From JAMXLO01 sp035569235 (lineage in GTDB: Bacteria > Pseudomonadota > Alphaproteobacteria > Acetobacterales > Acetobacteraceae): a stretch of DNA of 64,000 nucleotides. How positions within the stretch are numbered: the stretch's first letter is position 1; each line of letters opens with the position of its first letter. Of the stretch, positions 35,338 through 44,061 are shown piece by piece. Where the stretch lies: contig DATMND010000220.1 of the NCBI GenBank assembly GCA_035569235.1, positions 1-64,000 of the forward strand, in the 5' to 3' direction. The notes below the pieces were generated by a model. That model worked only from the letters and a program-made list of their open reading frames with translations. It was not told the origin of the DNA and did no database searches. The translations under genes were made by a program, and so were the position numbers.

Positions 35338-36672
35338 TTACGACGTGACCTCCTCAACGCCGGCCACGCGCACGCCACCGCCGCGAAATGCCAGGAGTGC
35401 CGTGGCGGCAGCCGCGATGAGGGCGAACAGGCAGGCACTTAGAAAGATCTGCGTCGGCGCCAGCCCGCGCGCCAGAAGGTAGCCGCCCAGCACCGGTGCT
35501 GCGATGCCGCCGAGCCGCCCTATTCCGAGCGCCCAGCCGAGGCCGCTGGCGCGCATGCGCGCCGGATAGAGCTTCCCGCAGGTCCCGTTGGCGCCGGTCT
35601 GGCTGCCAATGATCGTCGCCCCGGCCAGGAATGTCATCAACAGCAGCATTGCATAGGGCAGCGCGACCAGGGCGATCACCGCGATGAACACGGCGCCGGC
35701 GGCGTAGTGCAACGCCAGTGTGCGTTCGGGTCCGATCCGGTCGATCGCCAGGCCGAGATACAAAACGGCAAAGATTGCGCCGAAGTCCCGCATGCTCGAG
35801 GCGAACACAGCCTGTGAGGGGGTGAAGCCGATCAGGTTCAAAACTGTCGGCATCCAATAGGCGAACAGGAACAGGTTCAACAGGCTGCAGAAGTAAACGA
35901 TCCACAGCAGGACAGTCTGGAGGGCATAGTCTTTACCGAACAGCATCCTGACAGGATTTCCCTGCGCGACATCGACAGGACCGCTCTGCGTCGGAACAAT
36001 GTTGAGGCGCTGAAGCAAGGCGGCGTGGCGTGGTGACAGATTGTCCCTGGCGGCCAGGAACCGCGGCGACTCCGGCAGCCATAACGCCAGCGCCGGCACC
36101 AGAAGCAGCGGGAACACGCCGCCGAGGACAAAGATCACCGGCCAGTCGAAATGTGTGAGCAGCAATGCCACGATCTGTCCGCCGACGAAGCCGCCTAGGG
36201 GCGCGCCGGTGAAGGTGATCATGATCATCGTCGCGCGCAGGCGGTGCGGTGCATAGTCGCCGGTCAACGCGGCCGCACCCGAGAATCCACCGCCGATGCC
36301 AAGCCCGGTGAAGAAGCGCAAGAAACTCAGCATGCCGAGCGAACCGGCCACAGCGCTGAGCAACGAGGCGAAGCCGAAGATCGTAAGGCTCGCGAGCAAC
36401 AGCGGCCGTCGGCCGAAACGGTCCCCTATCGGGCCCGCGGACAGCGCTCCCACCAGGATGCCAATGCTCGACCATAGGAACGCCATTGTGAACATCGACG
36501 GTGGCAAGTGCCACTCGCGGATCAGCGACGGCACCGCCCACGCGACCGAATTGATGTCGTAGCCGTCGCAGATCTGCACCAGCGTACACAATACCGCGAC
36601 ACGGATCTGCAAGCCGCCGATCCGTTGGTTTTCGAGCGCGGCCTCGGCCGCCGACAACGCCGCCTGTGCCAT
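35338..36672 (-). CDS. MFS transporter, aromatic acid:H+ symporter type
   Basis: A 444-residue major facilitator with 12 predicted membrane segments. CDGYDINSVAWAVPSLIREW in helix 1 carries the DGYD signature of the aromatic acid:H+ symporter family (BenK/PcaK type). Loop 2-3 has GPIGDRFGRRPLLLASL, and loop 4-5 has the EXPR-like LPESPRFLAA. It likely imports a benzoate-like acid or a related carboxylate. It is transcribed alone, convergent with the acyl-CoA synthetase and divergent from a small membrane protein. Confidence 0.88.
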   Translation of the reverse strand: MAQAALSAAEAALENQRIGGLQIRVAVLCTLVQICDGYDINSVAWAVPSLIREWHLPPSMFTMAFLWSSIGILVGALSAGPIGDRFGRRPLLLASLTIFGFASLLSAVAGSLGMLSFLRFFTGLGIGGGFSGAAALTGDYAPHRLRATMIMITFTGAPLGGFVGGQIVALLLTHFDWPVIFVLGGVFPLLLVPALALWLPESPRFLAARDNLSPRHAALLQRLNIVPTQSGPVDVAQGNPVRMLFGKDYALQTVLLWIVYFCSLLNLFLFAYWMPTVLNLIGFTPSQAVFASSMRDFGAIFAVLYLGLAIDRIGPERTLALHYAAGAVFIAVIALVALPYAMLLLMTFLAGATIIGSQTGANGTCGKLYPARMRASGLGWALGIGRLGGIAAPVLGGYLLARGLAPTQIFLSACLFALIAAAATALLAFRGGGVRVAGVEEVTS

Positions 36673-36798
36673 TTTTTTCGGCCTCTCGACATGTTCTCCC
36701 TTGCGTCCCGTTTTGCATGCCCGGTGGCGCCGTGCAAGCTCGGTCCTGCCCGGTGTCGTCTGCTATTGGAGCGTCTGTCACAGGAGCCCGAGGGTCCA

Positions 36799-37215
36799 AT
36801 GCCTGCAACGCCGGAAGCCGCTGCCCGCACGCGCGATTACGCCCGCGTCATCGGCCCGTTCCTCGTCATCGTGCCGGCCATCGCAGCGGTGCGGGCGCCG
36901 AACACCGGACCCGTCCTGTCCGCGTTTTTCGCGAACGCGGCGCTGGCATGGATAACGGGCGGCCTGCTGCTGTTCAGTGGTCTGCTGATCATTGCGCATC
37001 ACCAGTATTGGTCGAGCCTGGCCGCAATCCTGATCTCGCTGTTCGGCTGGTACCTTGCATTGCGCGGCGTGGTGCTGCTGGCAGCACCGCAACTGATCGA
37101 AAGCGCCGCCGGTGCGGCGATGAACATGATGCCGATCGTGCGGATCGGTTTCGGTCTTCTCTTCCTGATCGGCCAATGGCTCACGTTTGTCGGCTGGATC
37201 GCCAAGCCACCGTGA
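36799..37215 (+). CDS. Small integral membrane protein, unknown function
   Basis: A 138-residue protein with about four hydrophobic segments: near 17-34, then LAWITGGLLLFSGLLIIAHH, then LAAILISLFGWYLALRGVVL, then GFGLLFLIGQWLTFVGWI at the C-terminus. No family is recognised. A GAGGG sequence lies a few bases before this ATG, and coding signs upstream are absent. It precedes the broken DUF29 gene by 63 bases. Confidence 0.65.
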   Translation: MPATPEAAARTRDYARVIGPFLVIVPAIAAVRAPNTGPVLSAFFANAALAWITGGLLLFSGLLIIAHHQYWSSLAAILISLFGWYLALRGVVLLAAPQLIESAAGAAMNMMPIVRIGFGLLFLIGQWLTFVGWIAKPP

Positions 37216-37278
37216 ACCCGGCCCGGGGGACAGGCCCGCGATTTCCGATCCGCCATTCAGCCATGGTATGCTACCGCC

Positions 37279-37739
37279 ATGGGCAATCTCTACGATCAGG
37301 ACCTTGTGCTTTGGAGCGAGGAGCAGGGGCGTGCGCTGCGTGCGGCGGCCGATGCCGTATGGAACGCGCCGATCGACTGGGTAAACGTGGCCGAGGAGAT
37401 CGAGAGTTTGGGAAAGTCCGAACGTCGCGCCCTCGCGAGGCACATCGCGGTCGTCATCGAGCACCTGCTGAAGCTGCAGGCGTCACCGGCGGCAGAGCCA
37501 GCACGCAGATGGCGTGACACCATCCGACGCACGCGCCAGAAGATTGAGACGAGGTGCTGGAGGAAAGTCCCAGCATGCGGCAAGAAGTGGCCGGCTTGGT
37601 CGCCACGCAGACATTGCGCGCACGCGCGCTGGTGCGTGCGAACTTTCAGGACTATGGCGAGCAGCCGCGGATAGACATCGCCTCGGTGACCTATACCGAA
37701 GCGCAGGTGCTCGGCGATTGGCTGCCCGAGAACGACTGA
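37279..37739 (+). pseudogene. DUF29 gene with a single-base frameshift
   Basis: The first frame encodes the DUF29 N-terminal half: YDQDLVLWSEEQ, then NVAEEIESLGKSERRALARH and a WRDTIRRTRQKIET helix. The family sequence then continues in another frame, from GTG at 37554: LEESPSMRQEVAGLV to the stop at 37739. Between codon ACG (37549-37551) and GTG (37554) there are only two bases (AG), so one base is missing. The first frame instead runs on to a stop at 37674. DUF29 is a short helical family of unknown function. A sequencing error or true decay are both possible. Confidence 0.8.
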
Positions 37740-37779
37740 CGGAAACGCCCAAAGAAAACGCCCGGAGGAAACGCAGCGC

Positions 37780-38463
37780 ATGATCAACAAGATCGTCCAG
37801 TCGATGGCCGATGCCATGGCAGGCATCAAGGACGGCTCTACGGTTCTGATCGGTGGCTTTGGCGCGGTCGGGCAGCCGAACGCACTGATCGAGGGGCTGA
37901 TCGAGCAAGGCGCCACCGACCTGACCGTCGCCGCCAATAATGCGGGTGTCGGCCATGCCGGGCTGGCGCGCCTGATGGAACTTGGCCGCGTGCGGAAGAT
38001 CATCTGCTCCTTCCCGCGTTCATCCGATCCGGTTGTGTTCGAGACCCTGTATCGTGCCGGCGAGATCGAACTGGAGATCGTGCCGCAGGGCACGCTTGCC
38101 GAACGCATGCGTGCCGCGGGGGCCGGCGTTCCTGCGTTCTTCACCGCCACCGGCGTCGGCACCAAGATGGCCATGGGCAAGCAGATTCAGGAGTTCGACG
38201 GCCGCAGCTACGTGATGGAGCGCGCACTGCCCGGCGATGTCGGCTTGGTGGAGGCGTGGGACGCCGACCGCTGGGGCAACCTGACGTTCAAGGAGTCAGG
38301 CCGCAACTTCAATCCCGTGATCGCGATGGCGGCCACGCTGACCATCGTGCAGACACAGCACATCCGCGAGCTGGGCGAGATCAACCCGGACCACGTGGTC
38401 ACGCCTGGCATCTTCGTGGACCGTGTCCTGCACGTGCCCTACGGTGACCCGACGGGGTTCTGA
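37780..38463 (+). CDS. 3-oxoacid CoA-transferase, subunit A
   Basis: A 227-residue family I CoA-transferase alpha subunit. The GGFGAVGQPNALIEGL and VAANNAGVGHAGLA segments are typical of SCOT/PcaI-type A subunits. It moves CoA between an acyl-CoA (often succinyl-CoA) and a 3-oxo acid, together with subunit B. GGAGGAAA precedes the start. Subunit B lies at 39257, but a Uma2-type gene and a relic of a subunit-A 3' end separate them, whereas the two genes are normally adjacent. Confidence 0.9.
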   Translation: MINKIVQSMADAMAGIKDGSTVLIGGFGAVGQPNALIEGLIEQGATDLTVAANNAGVGHAGLARLMELGRVRKIICSFPRSSDPVVFETLYRAGEIELEIVPQGTLAERMRAAGAGVPAFFTATGVGTKMAMGKQIQEFDGRSYVMERALPGDVGLVEAWDADRWGNLTFKESGRNFNPVIAMAATLTIVQTQHIRELGEINPDHVVTPGIFVDRVLHVPYGDPTGF

Positions 38464-38540
38464 CGCGCGAGCATGCGCAGCTGTGCCGCCGTGGCCTTCG
38501 TAGGACCTATTTTGCTGGCGCCGAAAGCAAGGAGACGGCC

Positions 38541-39128
38541 ATGCTCGACGAACCGCGCCTCCTGGCCGCCCATCCATGGGTCACCCGCCGGCCCATCACG
38601 GTGACTGAGTATCACCGCATGGGCGAAGTCGGCATCCTGGGTGACCGCGACCGCGTCGAACTCATCGAGGGAGAGCTTGTCGCCATGTCGCCGATCGGCA
38701 GCTATCACCATGGCACGGTCAACAAGCTCAACCATTCCCTGGTGCAGGCGGTCGGCGAGCGCGCTGTGGTTTCGGTGCAAGGCCCCGTTAGGCTCGATGA
38801 ATTCAGCGAGCCCGAGCCGGACTTCGCGCTTCTCAGGCCGCGGCCGGACTTTTACCAGGACGCCCTCGCGGGGCCTGCCGACGTCCTGCTGCTGATCGAA
38901 GTGGCCGACACCAGCCTGAACTACGACCGCGCCGTGAAGCGGGCGCTCTACGCCCGTCACGCCATCCAGGAACTCTGGATCGTCGATCTTACGGCCGGGG
39001 AAGTCGAAGTCTGCCGGCAACCGGAGGCCAACGGCTACGCGGCGATGGTATGCGTCGGACGGGACGGCGAGTTGGAGCCGCAACTGCTGCCTGGCATTCG
39101 CATCCGGGCCGCGGCGCTGTTCCGCTGA
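38541..39128 (+). CDS. Uma2 (DUF820) family putative endonuclease
   Basis: A 195-residue protein of the Uma2/DUF820 family, which has the PD-(D/E)XK nuclease fold. Conserved pieces are LGDRDRVELIEGELVAMSP, EPEPDFALL (acidic residue), and LLLIEVADTSLNYDRAVKR with the ExV-type motif, then YARHAIQELWIVDL. It is inserted between CoA-transferase subunits A and B. No antitoxin or partner gene is visible. It could be an insertion cargo or homing-type nuclease; activity is unproven in most family members. Confidence 0.86.
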   Translation: MLDEPRLLAAHPWVTRRPITVTEYHRMGEVGILGDRDRVELIEGELVAMSPIGSYHHGTVNKLNHSLVQAVGERAVVSVQGPVRLDEFSEPEPDFALLRPRPDFYQDALAGPADVLLLIEVADTSLNYDRAVKRALYARHAIQELWIVDLTAGEVEVCRQPEANGYAAMVCVGRDGELEPQLLPGIRIRAAALFR

Positions 39129-39146
39129 GGGCCGCACGCGACGCTG

Positions 39147-39243
39147 GTGATCGCGATGGCAGCGACGCTCACTGGTGACGACGCCCGGCATCTTCGTGGA
39201 CCGCGTGCTGTATGTGCCCTACGATGATCCCACCGGTTTCTGA
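39147..39243 (+). pseudogene. Relic of the 3' end of a second subunit-A gene
   Basis: This stretch repeats the 3' end of the subunit-A gene (38317-38463) with about 50 bases deleted in the middle. The first part encodes VIAMAATL and the last part PGIFVDRVLYVPYDDPTGF and stop. In the final 63 bases I count 10 differences from the intact copy, 8 of them at third codon positions, so both copies diverged under coding constraint before this one decayed. It ends 13 bases before the subunit-B start, exactly where a native subunit-A gene would end. Confidence 0.85.
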
Positions 39244-39256
39244 ACAGGAGGCAGCA

Positions 39257-39925
39257 ATGCCCGACACCGCTGCAACGGATTTCAAGCCGCTGAGCCGCGT
39301 CCAAATGGCCGCCCGAGTGGCGCGCGACATCCCCGAGGGCTGGTACGTCAATCTCGGGATCGGCATCCCGACGGCGGTTGCCGACCATGTGCCGCTGGAG
39401 CGCGAGGTGATTTTCCATTCCGAGAACGGCGTGCTCGGCATGGGGCCCGCGCCGCCCAAGGACCAGATCGATCCCTGGCTGATAAATGCCGGCAAGCAGT
39501 ATGTCACGCTCCGCGAGGGCGGCAGCTTCTGCCACCACGCCGACAGCTTCTCGATGATTCGTGGCGGCCATCTCGATCTTTGCGTGCTCGGTGCGTTCCA
39601 GGTGGCGGAGAACGGCGACATCGCGAACTGGGCGACGAGCGAAAACGACACTGCGCCGGCGGTCGGCGGAGCGATGGACCTCGCCGCCGGGGCGAAGCGG
39701 CTTTGGGTGATGATGGAGCACACCACCAAGGACGGCACGTCCAAGCTGGTGCACCGCTGCTCCTATCCGCTAACCGCCGTTGGCGCGGTGAAGCGCGTCT
39801 ATACCAATCTCGCGGTGCTCAACGTGACCGATCGCGGCTTCGTGGTGCTGGATATTGCGCCCGGGCTGACGTTCGACGCGCTGCAGGCAAGGACGGACGC
39901 GAAGCTCCATCGCAGCGATCAGTAG
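39257..39925 (+). CDS. 3-oxoacid CoA-transferase, subunit B
   Basis: A 222-residue family I CoA-transferase beta subunit. The catalytic glutamate is in the SENG motif (HSENGVLGMGP, Glu56). GWYVNLGIGIPTAVADHV precedes it and is a CoA-binding block. AGGAGG lies 5 bases before the ATG. It would pair with the subunit A at 37780, which is separated from it by the Uma2 gene and the subunit-A relic. Confidence 0.9.
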   Translation: MPDTAATDFKPLSRVQMAARVARDIPEGWYVNLGIGIPTAVADHVPLEREVIFHSENGVLGMGPAPPKDQIDPWLINAGKQYVTLREGGSFCHHADSFSMIRGGHLDLCVLGAFQVAENGDIANWATSENDTAPAVGGAMDLAAGAKRLWVMMEHTTKDGTSKLVHRCSYPLTAVGAVKRVYTNLAVLNVTDRGFVVLDIAPGLTFDALQARTDAKLHRSDQ

Positions 39926-39935
39926 GCGGTAAATT

Positions 39936-40118
39936 TCCCTCTCCGCCCTCGGGGGCGGAGAGGGTCAGGGTGAGGTGGGGGACTCTTCCAGAGTGCGCAG
40001 CATCTTGTTGTTTCAGAACCGGATGACCGAGTAGCCATGCCCGGTTAGTTCGACGGAATGCGCGGCATCAGCCCCACCTCACCCCGACCCTCTCCGCCCC
40101 TCGGGGCGGAGAGGGAGT
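39936..40118. repeat. Inverted repeat class C enclosing a nuclease relic
   Basis: Two arms of about 45 bases (39936-39981 and 40072-40118), each with an inner CTCTCCGCCC/GGGCGGAGAG hairpin followed by TCAGGGTGAGGTGGGG or its complement. They enclose about 90 bases that encode, on the minus strand, the tail of a DUF559 protein. It separates CoA-transferase subunit B from the acyl-CoA dehydrogenase. Confidence 0.85.
39965..40069 (-). pseudogene. Relic of a DUF559 (VSR-like) nuclease gene
   Basis: Read on the minus strand, 40069-39965 gives DAAHSVELTGHGYSVIRF, a stop, then NNKMLRTLEESPTSP and a second stop. This matches the C-terminal signature of DUF559 proteins (typically YRVIRFWNN.VL), with the Trp codon changed to TGA at 40015-40013. 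Only this tail remains; the catalytic part is missing. The last codons run into the inverted repeat. Confidence 0.65.
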
Positions 40119-40166
40119 CTATGCCGACGCTCGTCGAGAGAGTTGTGAATGCTGTCGGAGCAAACC

Positions 40167-41222
40167 ATGACGGACCCGCTCGAACACCTGCGGATGCTGA
40201 AGGACAGCGCGGCGGGCATCGCGCCGCGCACGGGCGATCTCAAGCGAATTCGCGCACTCCGCTTCACCGAACCGGGGTTCGACCGCGGCACTTGGCGCGA
40301 GATGTGCGAAATGGGCTGGCTCGGTCTCCGCATCCCGGAAGAAGCCGGCGGCTCAGGCCTCGGCTCGCGCGAATTCTGCGGCCTCGCTGAGGAACTCGGC
40401 GCCGGGCTGGTGCCGGAGCCGCTGATTCCGGCCGCAATGGCGGCCCAGTTCCTGCCGCCAGATCACCTCGCGATGGCGCTTGCCGGCGAACGCATCGTCC
40501 TTCCTGCCTGGCAGGAGAAACCGAACAGCATCGATCTGACCGGTGGGACGGTGCTGCGGAACGGCAGGGTCAGCGGGCGCAAGATGTTCATTCCGAGCGC
40601 CGCCGGCGCCGATGCCTTCCTGGTCACCCTGCCGCCCGGTCTCGCACTGGTGGAACGCGATGCGCCGGGCGTGACTTTGGAAGTCCAGCAGACCCAGGAC
40701 GGCGGAAACTTCGGTACGTTGATCCTGGACGGTGCGCCCGCCGAGCCGATCGAGGGCGACGCGGCGGATGCGCTGGAACACGCGATCATGGCCACCTCCG
40801 CCTATCTGCTCGGCCTGATGGACCGCGCCTTCAGCATGACGCTCGACTACATGAAGACGCGCGAACAGTTCGGCCGCAAGATCGGCAGCTTCCAGGCGCT
40901 TCAGCACCGCGCCGTCGACATGCAGATCCAAATCTCGCTGACCCGCGCCGCGGTCGCATCGGCCGCCCAGACGCTGGACACCGCGCCCATGACAGCGCAG
41001 CGCCAGGCCGCGGTGTCGCGCGCCAAGGTGCGTGCCTCGGATGCGGCGATGGCGGTGACGCGCGGCTGCATTCAGTTGCACGGTGGCATCGGTTACACCG
41101 ACGCCTATGATATCGGGCTGTTCCTGCGCAAGGCGATGGTGCTGGCGCCGCTCTACGGCCCACCTTCGGTGCACCGCGCGCGCTTCCGTGTCGTCGCACC
41201 GGTGGAGCGCGACGATGAGTGA
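40167..41222 (+). CDS. Acyl-CoA dehydrogenase family protein
   Basis: A 351-residue FAD-dependent acyl-CoA dehydrogenase-like enzyme. The C-terminal helical domain has MKTREQFGRKIGSFQALQHR and QLHGGIGYTDAYDIGLFLRK. The N-terminal domain has MGWLGLRIPEEAGGSGLG. The end, GPPSVHRARF, lacks the usual catalytic-glutamate loop of classical short-chain enzymes, so the base may lie elsewhere or the protein may be a partner subunit. The ATG at 40167 (GGAG 6 bases upstream) is preferred over one 18 bases before. Its stop overlaps the start of the enoyl-CoA hydratase gene. Confidence 0.85.
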   Translation: MTDPLEHLRMLKDSAAGIAPRTGDLKRIRALRFTEPGFDRGTWREMCEMGWLGLRIPEEAGGSGLGSREFCGLAEELGAGLVPEPLIPAAMAAQFLPPDHLAMALAGERIVLPAWQEKPNSIDLTGGTVLRNGRVSGRKMFIPSAAGADAFLVTLPPGLALVERDAPGVTLEVQQTQDGGNFGTLILDGAPAEPIEGDAADALEHAIMATSAYLLGLMDRAFSMTLDYMKTREQFGRKIGSFQALQHRAVDMQIQISLTRAAVASAAQTLDTAPMTAQRQAAVSRAKVRASDAAMAVTRGCIQLHGGIGYTDAYDIGLFLRKAMVLAPLYGPPSVHRARFRVVAPVERDDE

Positions 41223-41997
41223 TAGTGCGGCCGCGGCGCCGACGCTGATCGAAGAGCGCGACGGCACGACCGTCGTGCTCACGCTGAACAATCCGCAGCG
41301 GCGCAACGCGCTGGCCATGCCGCTGCGCGAAGGGTTGATCGCAGCGTTCGAACGCATCGAGGCGGATCGAGCCATCAGGGCCGTCGTGCTCACCGGCGCC
41401 GGCGGCACGTTCTGCGCCGGTGGCGACATCACCGCGATGGACGTGAAGACCTTGGCCGATGGGCTGGAACGGTTCCGCATCACGCATCGCCTGGTGCGGC
41501 TGATGATCCGCTGCGGCAAGCCGATCGTCGCCGCGGTCGAGGGTTATGCCGTGGGCGCCGGCCTCTCGCTCGCACTATGCTGCGATACGATCGTTGCGTC
41601 CGAGGATTCCCGCTTTGGCGCGGGGTTCGGCCGCATCGGGCTGATCGCCGACCTCGCGCTGAACCACACATTGCCGGCGCGTATTGGCCTCGGGCGCGCA
41701 CGCCAGGTGTTGCTGTACGGCGAGCAGATGGAGGCAGTCGCGGCCGAACGCATCGGCCTGGTGGATCATGTCGTGCCGAAGGGTGGAGCGCTGGACTTCG
41801 CCTTGCAGCGCGCCCGAGCCTTCGCCGACGCGGCGCCGCTGCCTGTTGCACTGACCAAGGGACTGCTCTCGGAGGGGCTCGACCATGCCCTCGAGCGCGA
41901 GCGCGAGTTGCAAAGCATGCTGTTCCTGACAGCAGACCACGCAGAGGGACGCGACGCGTTCCTGGCCAAGCGGAGGCCCAATTTCAAGGGCGCGTGA
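41215..41997 (+). CDS. Enoyl-CoA hydratase/isomerase family protein
   Basis: A 260-residue crotonase-fold enzyme. The oxyanion-hole segments are GTFCAGGDITAM and EGYAVGAGLSLAL, then the helix near DSRFGAGFGRIGLIADLALN. The usual second-glutamate position of hydratases is occupied by Ile/Ala here, so it may be an isomerase or thioesterase rather than a hydratase. The start is an ATG at 41215 that overlaps the acyl-CoA dehydrogenase stop by 8 bases, so the two are translationally coupled. The beta-oxidation-like pair follows the CoA-transferase genes. Confidence 0.87.
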   Translation: MSDSAAAAPTLIEERDGTTVVLTLNNPQRRNALAMPLREGLIAAFERIEADRAIRAVVLTGAGGTFCAGGDITAMDVKTLADGLERFRITHRLVRLMIRCGKPIVAAVEGYAVGAGLSLALCCDTIVASEDSRFGAGFGRIGLIADLALNHTLPARIGLGRARQVLLYGEQMEAVAAERIGLVDHVVPKGGALDFALQRARAFADAAPLPVALTKGLLSEGLDHALERERELQSMLFLTADHAEGRDAFLAKRRPNFKGA

Positions 41998-42108
41998 AGC
42001 CAGCGCCACAGTTCAGGACGACACGGCAGCCCTGCGGCCACAAAGGTTGTCAGCCTTTCGCCGGGATGACAGGAAGCACGCCACGTCCCAACCATAACGA
42101 GGCGAGCA

Positions 42109-43620
42109 GTGCCCGACGAGGGGATGCACACGGCGCGGCACGCAAGGACCGACCCCATCCTTGTGACGAAGCCGCCTTCCGCGCGCCGGAGGCTGGTTCT
42201 CGCCGCGTGCCTGATGGCGACATTCATGGCGGCGGTGGAAAGCACGATCATTGCCACCGCCATGCCGACGATCGTCGCCGATCTTGGCGGGTTCAGCCTG
42301 TTCTCGTGGGTATTTGCCGTCTATCTGCTGACCCAGGCGGTGAGCATCCCGGTCTACGGACGGCTCGCCGACATCTACGGCCGCAAGAGGGCGTTCTATG
42401 CCGGCGCAGGACTCTTCCTGGTCGGTTCGACACTGTGCGGGTTCTCGCACAGCATGGTGGCGCTGATCTTGTTCCGCGCCTTGCAGGGGTTCGGCGCCGG
42501 CGGTGTGCAGCCGATCGCCACGACGATCCTTGGGGACATCTACACGCCCACCGAACGCGCCCACGTGCAGGGCCTGGTGTCCAGCGTGTTCGGCGTGGCC
42601 GCGGTGCTAGGCCCATCGCTCGGCGCATTCCTGGTCGAACAGGTGAGCTGGCAGCTGGTCTTCTGGGTCAATCTGCCGATCGGCGTGGCGGCCATAGCGA
42701 TGGTCGCTGCATTCCTGGAGGAATCCGTCGAGCATCGTCAGCATCGCATCGACTATCTCGGCTCGCTGCTTTTGATGGTCGGGATCGGCGCGCTGATGCT
42801 GGTGCTGGTGCAGGGAGGCAGCCTGCCGCACATGACGACCGCCATCATCGGGGCTGTTGCAGTCGCCGCCCTGGTGGTCCTGGGCGTGCACGAGAAGAGC
42901 ATTCCCGAGCCGATGCTGCCGCTGGAGCTGTGGCGTAACCGCATCATCCTCGTCGGCAGTCTGGGGGGCGCAGTCATCGCCGCGGTGATGATCGGCGTGT
43001 CCGCGTTCCTGCCGACCTATGTGCAGGGTGCGATGGGCCGCAGCGCTACAGCAGGCGGGCTGGTGCTGGGCATGATGTCAGTCACCTGGGCGATCGCGAG
43101 CTTCTATGGCGGCCGACTGATGGTGCGCACGACCTATCGACTGACGGCGGTCCTGGGAACACTGGCGCTGATCGCCGGAAGCGCCGTGCTGATCGCGCTG
43201 ACGCCCGAGCGCGGCGTGATCTGGGCCAGCGCCGGCTCGCTGCTGATCGGCATCGGCATGGGGCTTTGCAACACGACGTTCATTGTATCGATCCAGGCCG
43301 CGGTTCCGTGGCACCAGCGCGGCGCCGCCACGTCGTCGTGCATGTTCCTTCGCTTCGCCGGTCAGTCGGTGGGAGCGGCGGCGTTCGGCGCGGTGCTGAA
43401 CCTCACGATGCTGCGAGAGGCGCCTGAGGCGGTGGGTATGGTCGACCGGCTGTTGGATCCCGCGCAGCGTGGGGGCCTCGCGCCCGCGGAACTCGTGCGC
43501 CTGATCGATGTGGTGGCGCTCGCGCTGCACAACACTTACCTGCTGGCGGGGCTGCTGTCCGTCGTGGCGCTGGTGTTGGCACTGATGCTGCCGGCGCGGT
43601 TGAGTCCCGCGAGGGGTTGA
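42109..43620 (+). CDS. MFS exporter, DHA2/EmrB type
   Basis: A 503-residue drug:H+ antiporter-like transporter with 14 predicted membrane segments. The first helix LVLAACLMATFMAAVESTII has the acidic residue typical of the group, and loop 2-3 reads YGRLADIYGRKRAFYAG. It begins at GTG 42109 (GAGGCGAG just upstream), with ATG 42121 as an alternative. It could export intermediates of the preceding catabolic operon or toxic acids. No EmrA-like partner is nearby. Confidence 0.88.
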   Translation: MPDEGMHTARHARTDPILVTKPPSARRRLVLAACLMATFMAAVESTIIATAMPTIVADLGGFSLFSWVFAVYLLTQAVSIPVYGRLADIYGRKRAFYAGAGLFLVGSTLCGFSHSMVALILFRALQGFGAGGVQPIATTILGDIYTPTERAHVQGLVSSVFGVAAVLGPSLGAFLVEQVSWQLVFWVNLPIGVAAIAMVAAFLEESVEHRQHRIDYLGSLLLMVGIGALMLVLVQGGSLPHMTTAIIGAVAVAALVVLGVHEKSIPEPMLPLELWRNRIILVGSLGGAVIAAVMIGVSAFLPTYVQGAMGRSATAGGLVLGMMSVTWAIASFYGGRLMVRTTYRLTAVLGTLALIAGSAVLIALTPERGVIWASAGSLLIGIGMGLCNTTFIVSIQAAVPWHQRGAATSSCMFLRFAGQSVGAAAFGAVLNLTMLREAPEAVGMVDRLLDPAQRGGLAPAELVRLIDVVALALHNTYLLAGLLSVVALVLALMLPARLSPARG

Positions 43621-43640
43621 GTGCGACCCGCGAGACCGTC

Positions 43641-43747
43641 CTGGGTCCCCGCTTTCGCGGGGATGACAATTTATTGCGATCAACCACCAATTTGCCGCTC
43701 TGAAGTGTTCCCATAATATCGTCATCCCCGCGAAAGCGGGGACCCAG
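43641..43747. repeat. Class A palindrome pair downstream of the GIY-YIG gene (copy A2)
   Basis: One arm at 43641-43668 (CTGGGTCCCCGCTTTCGCGG and on) and its reverse complement at 43721-43747. The spacer is about 52 bases. It lies between the MFS exporter stop and the GIY-YIG stop, which is two bases from the second arm. Confidence 0.87.
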
Positions 43748-43748
43748 G

Positions 43749-44039
43749 TCACGGCACGAACTCGTCGTACAAATCCCGCCAGTCAGGATTGTCACGTTCA
43801 ATCAACTCGATCTTCCAGGCACGCCGCCAATGCTTCATCCGCTTTTCGCGCAAGATAGCGTCAGCCATCGAGTCATGGAATCCGGCATAGACCAGTTGGT
43901 ATACGCCATACTGCTTGGTAAACCCTTCCAACTCGCCAACGCGGTGCTCCCACGCGCGGCGAACAAGATCGCTGGTCACACCGACATACAGCGTGCCGTT
44001 CCGCTTGCTGGCCAGAATATAGACACATGGCTGCTTCAT
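43749..44039 (-). CDS. GIY-YIG nuclease family protein
   Basis: A 96-residue GIY-YIG domain protein of the UPF0213/YhbQ-like type. The motif is VYIL (6-9) and LYVGVTSDLVRRAWEHR (17-33, with Tyr18, Arg28, His32), and the metal-binding glutamate is Glu65 in ILREKRMKHW. The fold is complete and length is normal. Class A palindromes border it on both sides: its last codons reach the downstream repeat, and another half-copy lies 23 bases upstream of its start. No operon partner. Confidence 0.9.
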   Translation of the reverse strand: MKQPCVYILASKRNGTLYVGVTSDLVRRAWEHRVGELEGFTKQYGVYQLVYAGFHDSMADAILREKRMKHWRRAWKIELIERDNPDWRDLYDEFVP

Positions 44040-44061
44040 TGGGGCTCAACCTAGCGTATCG

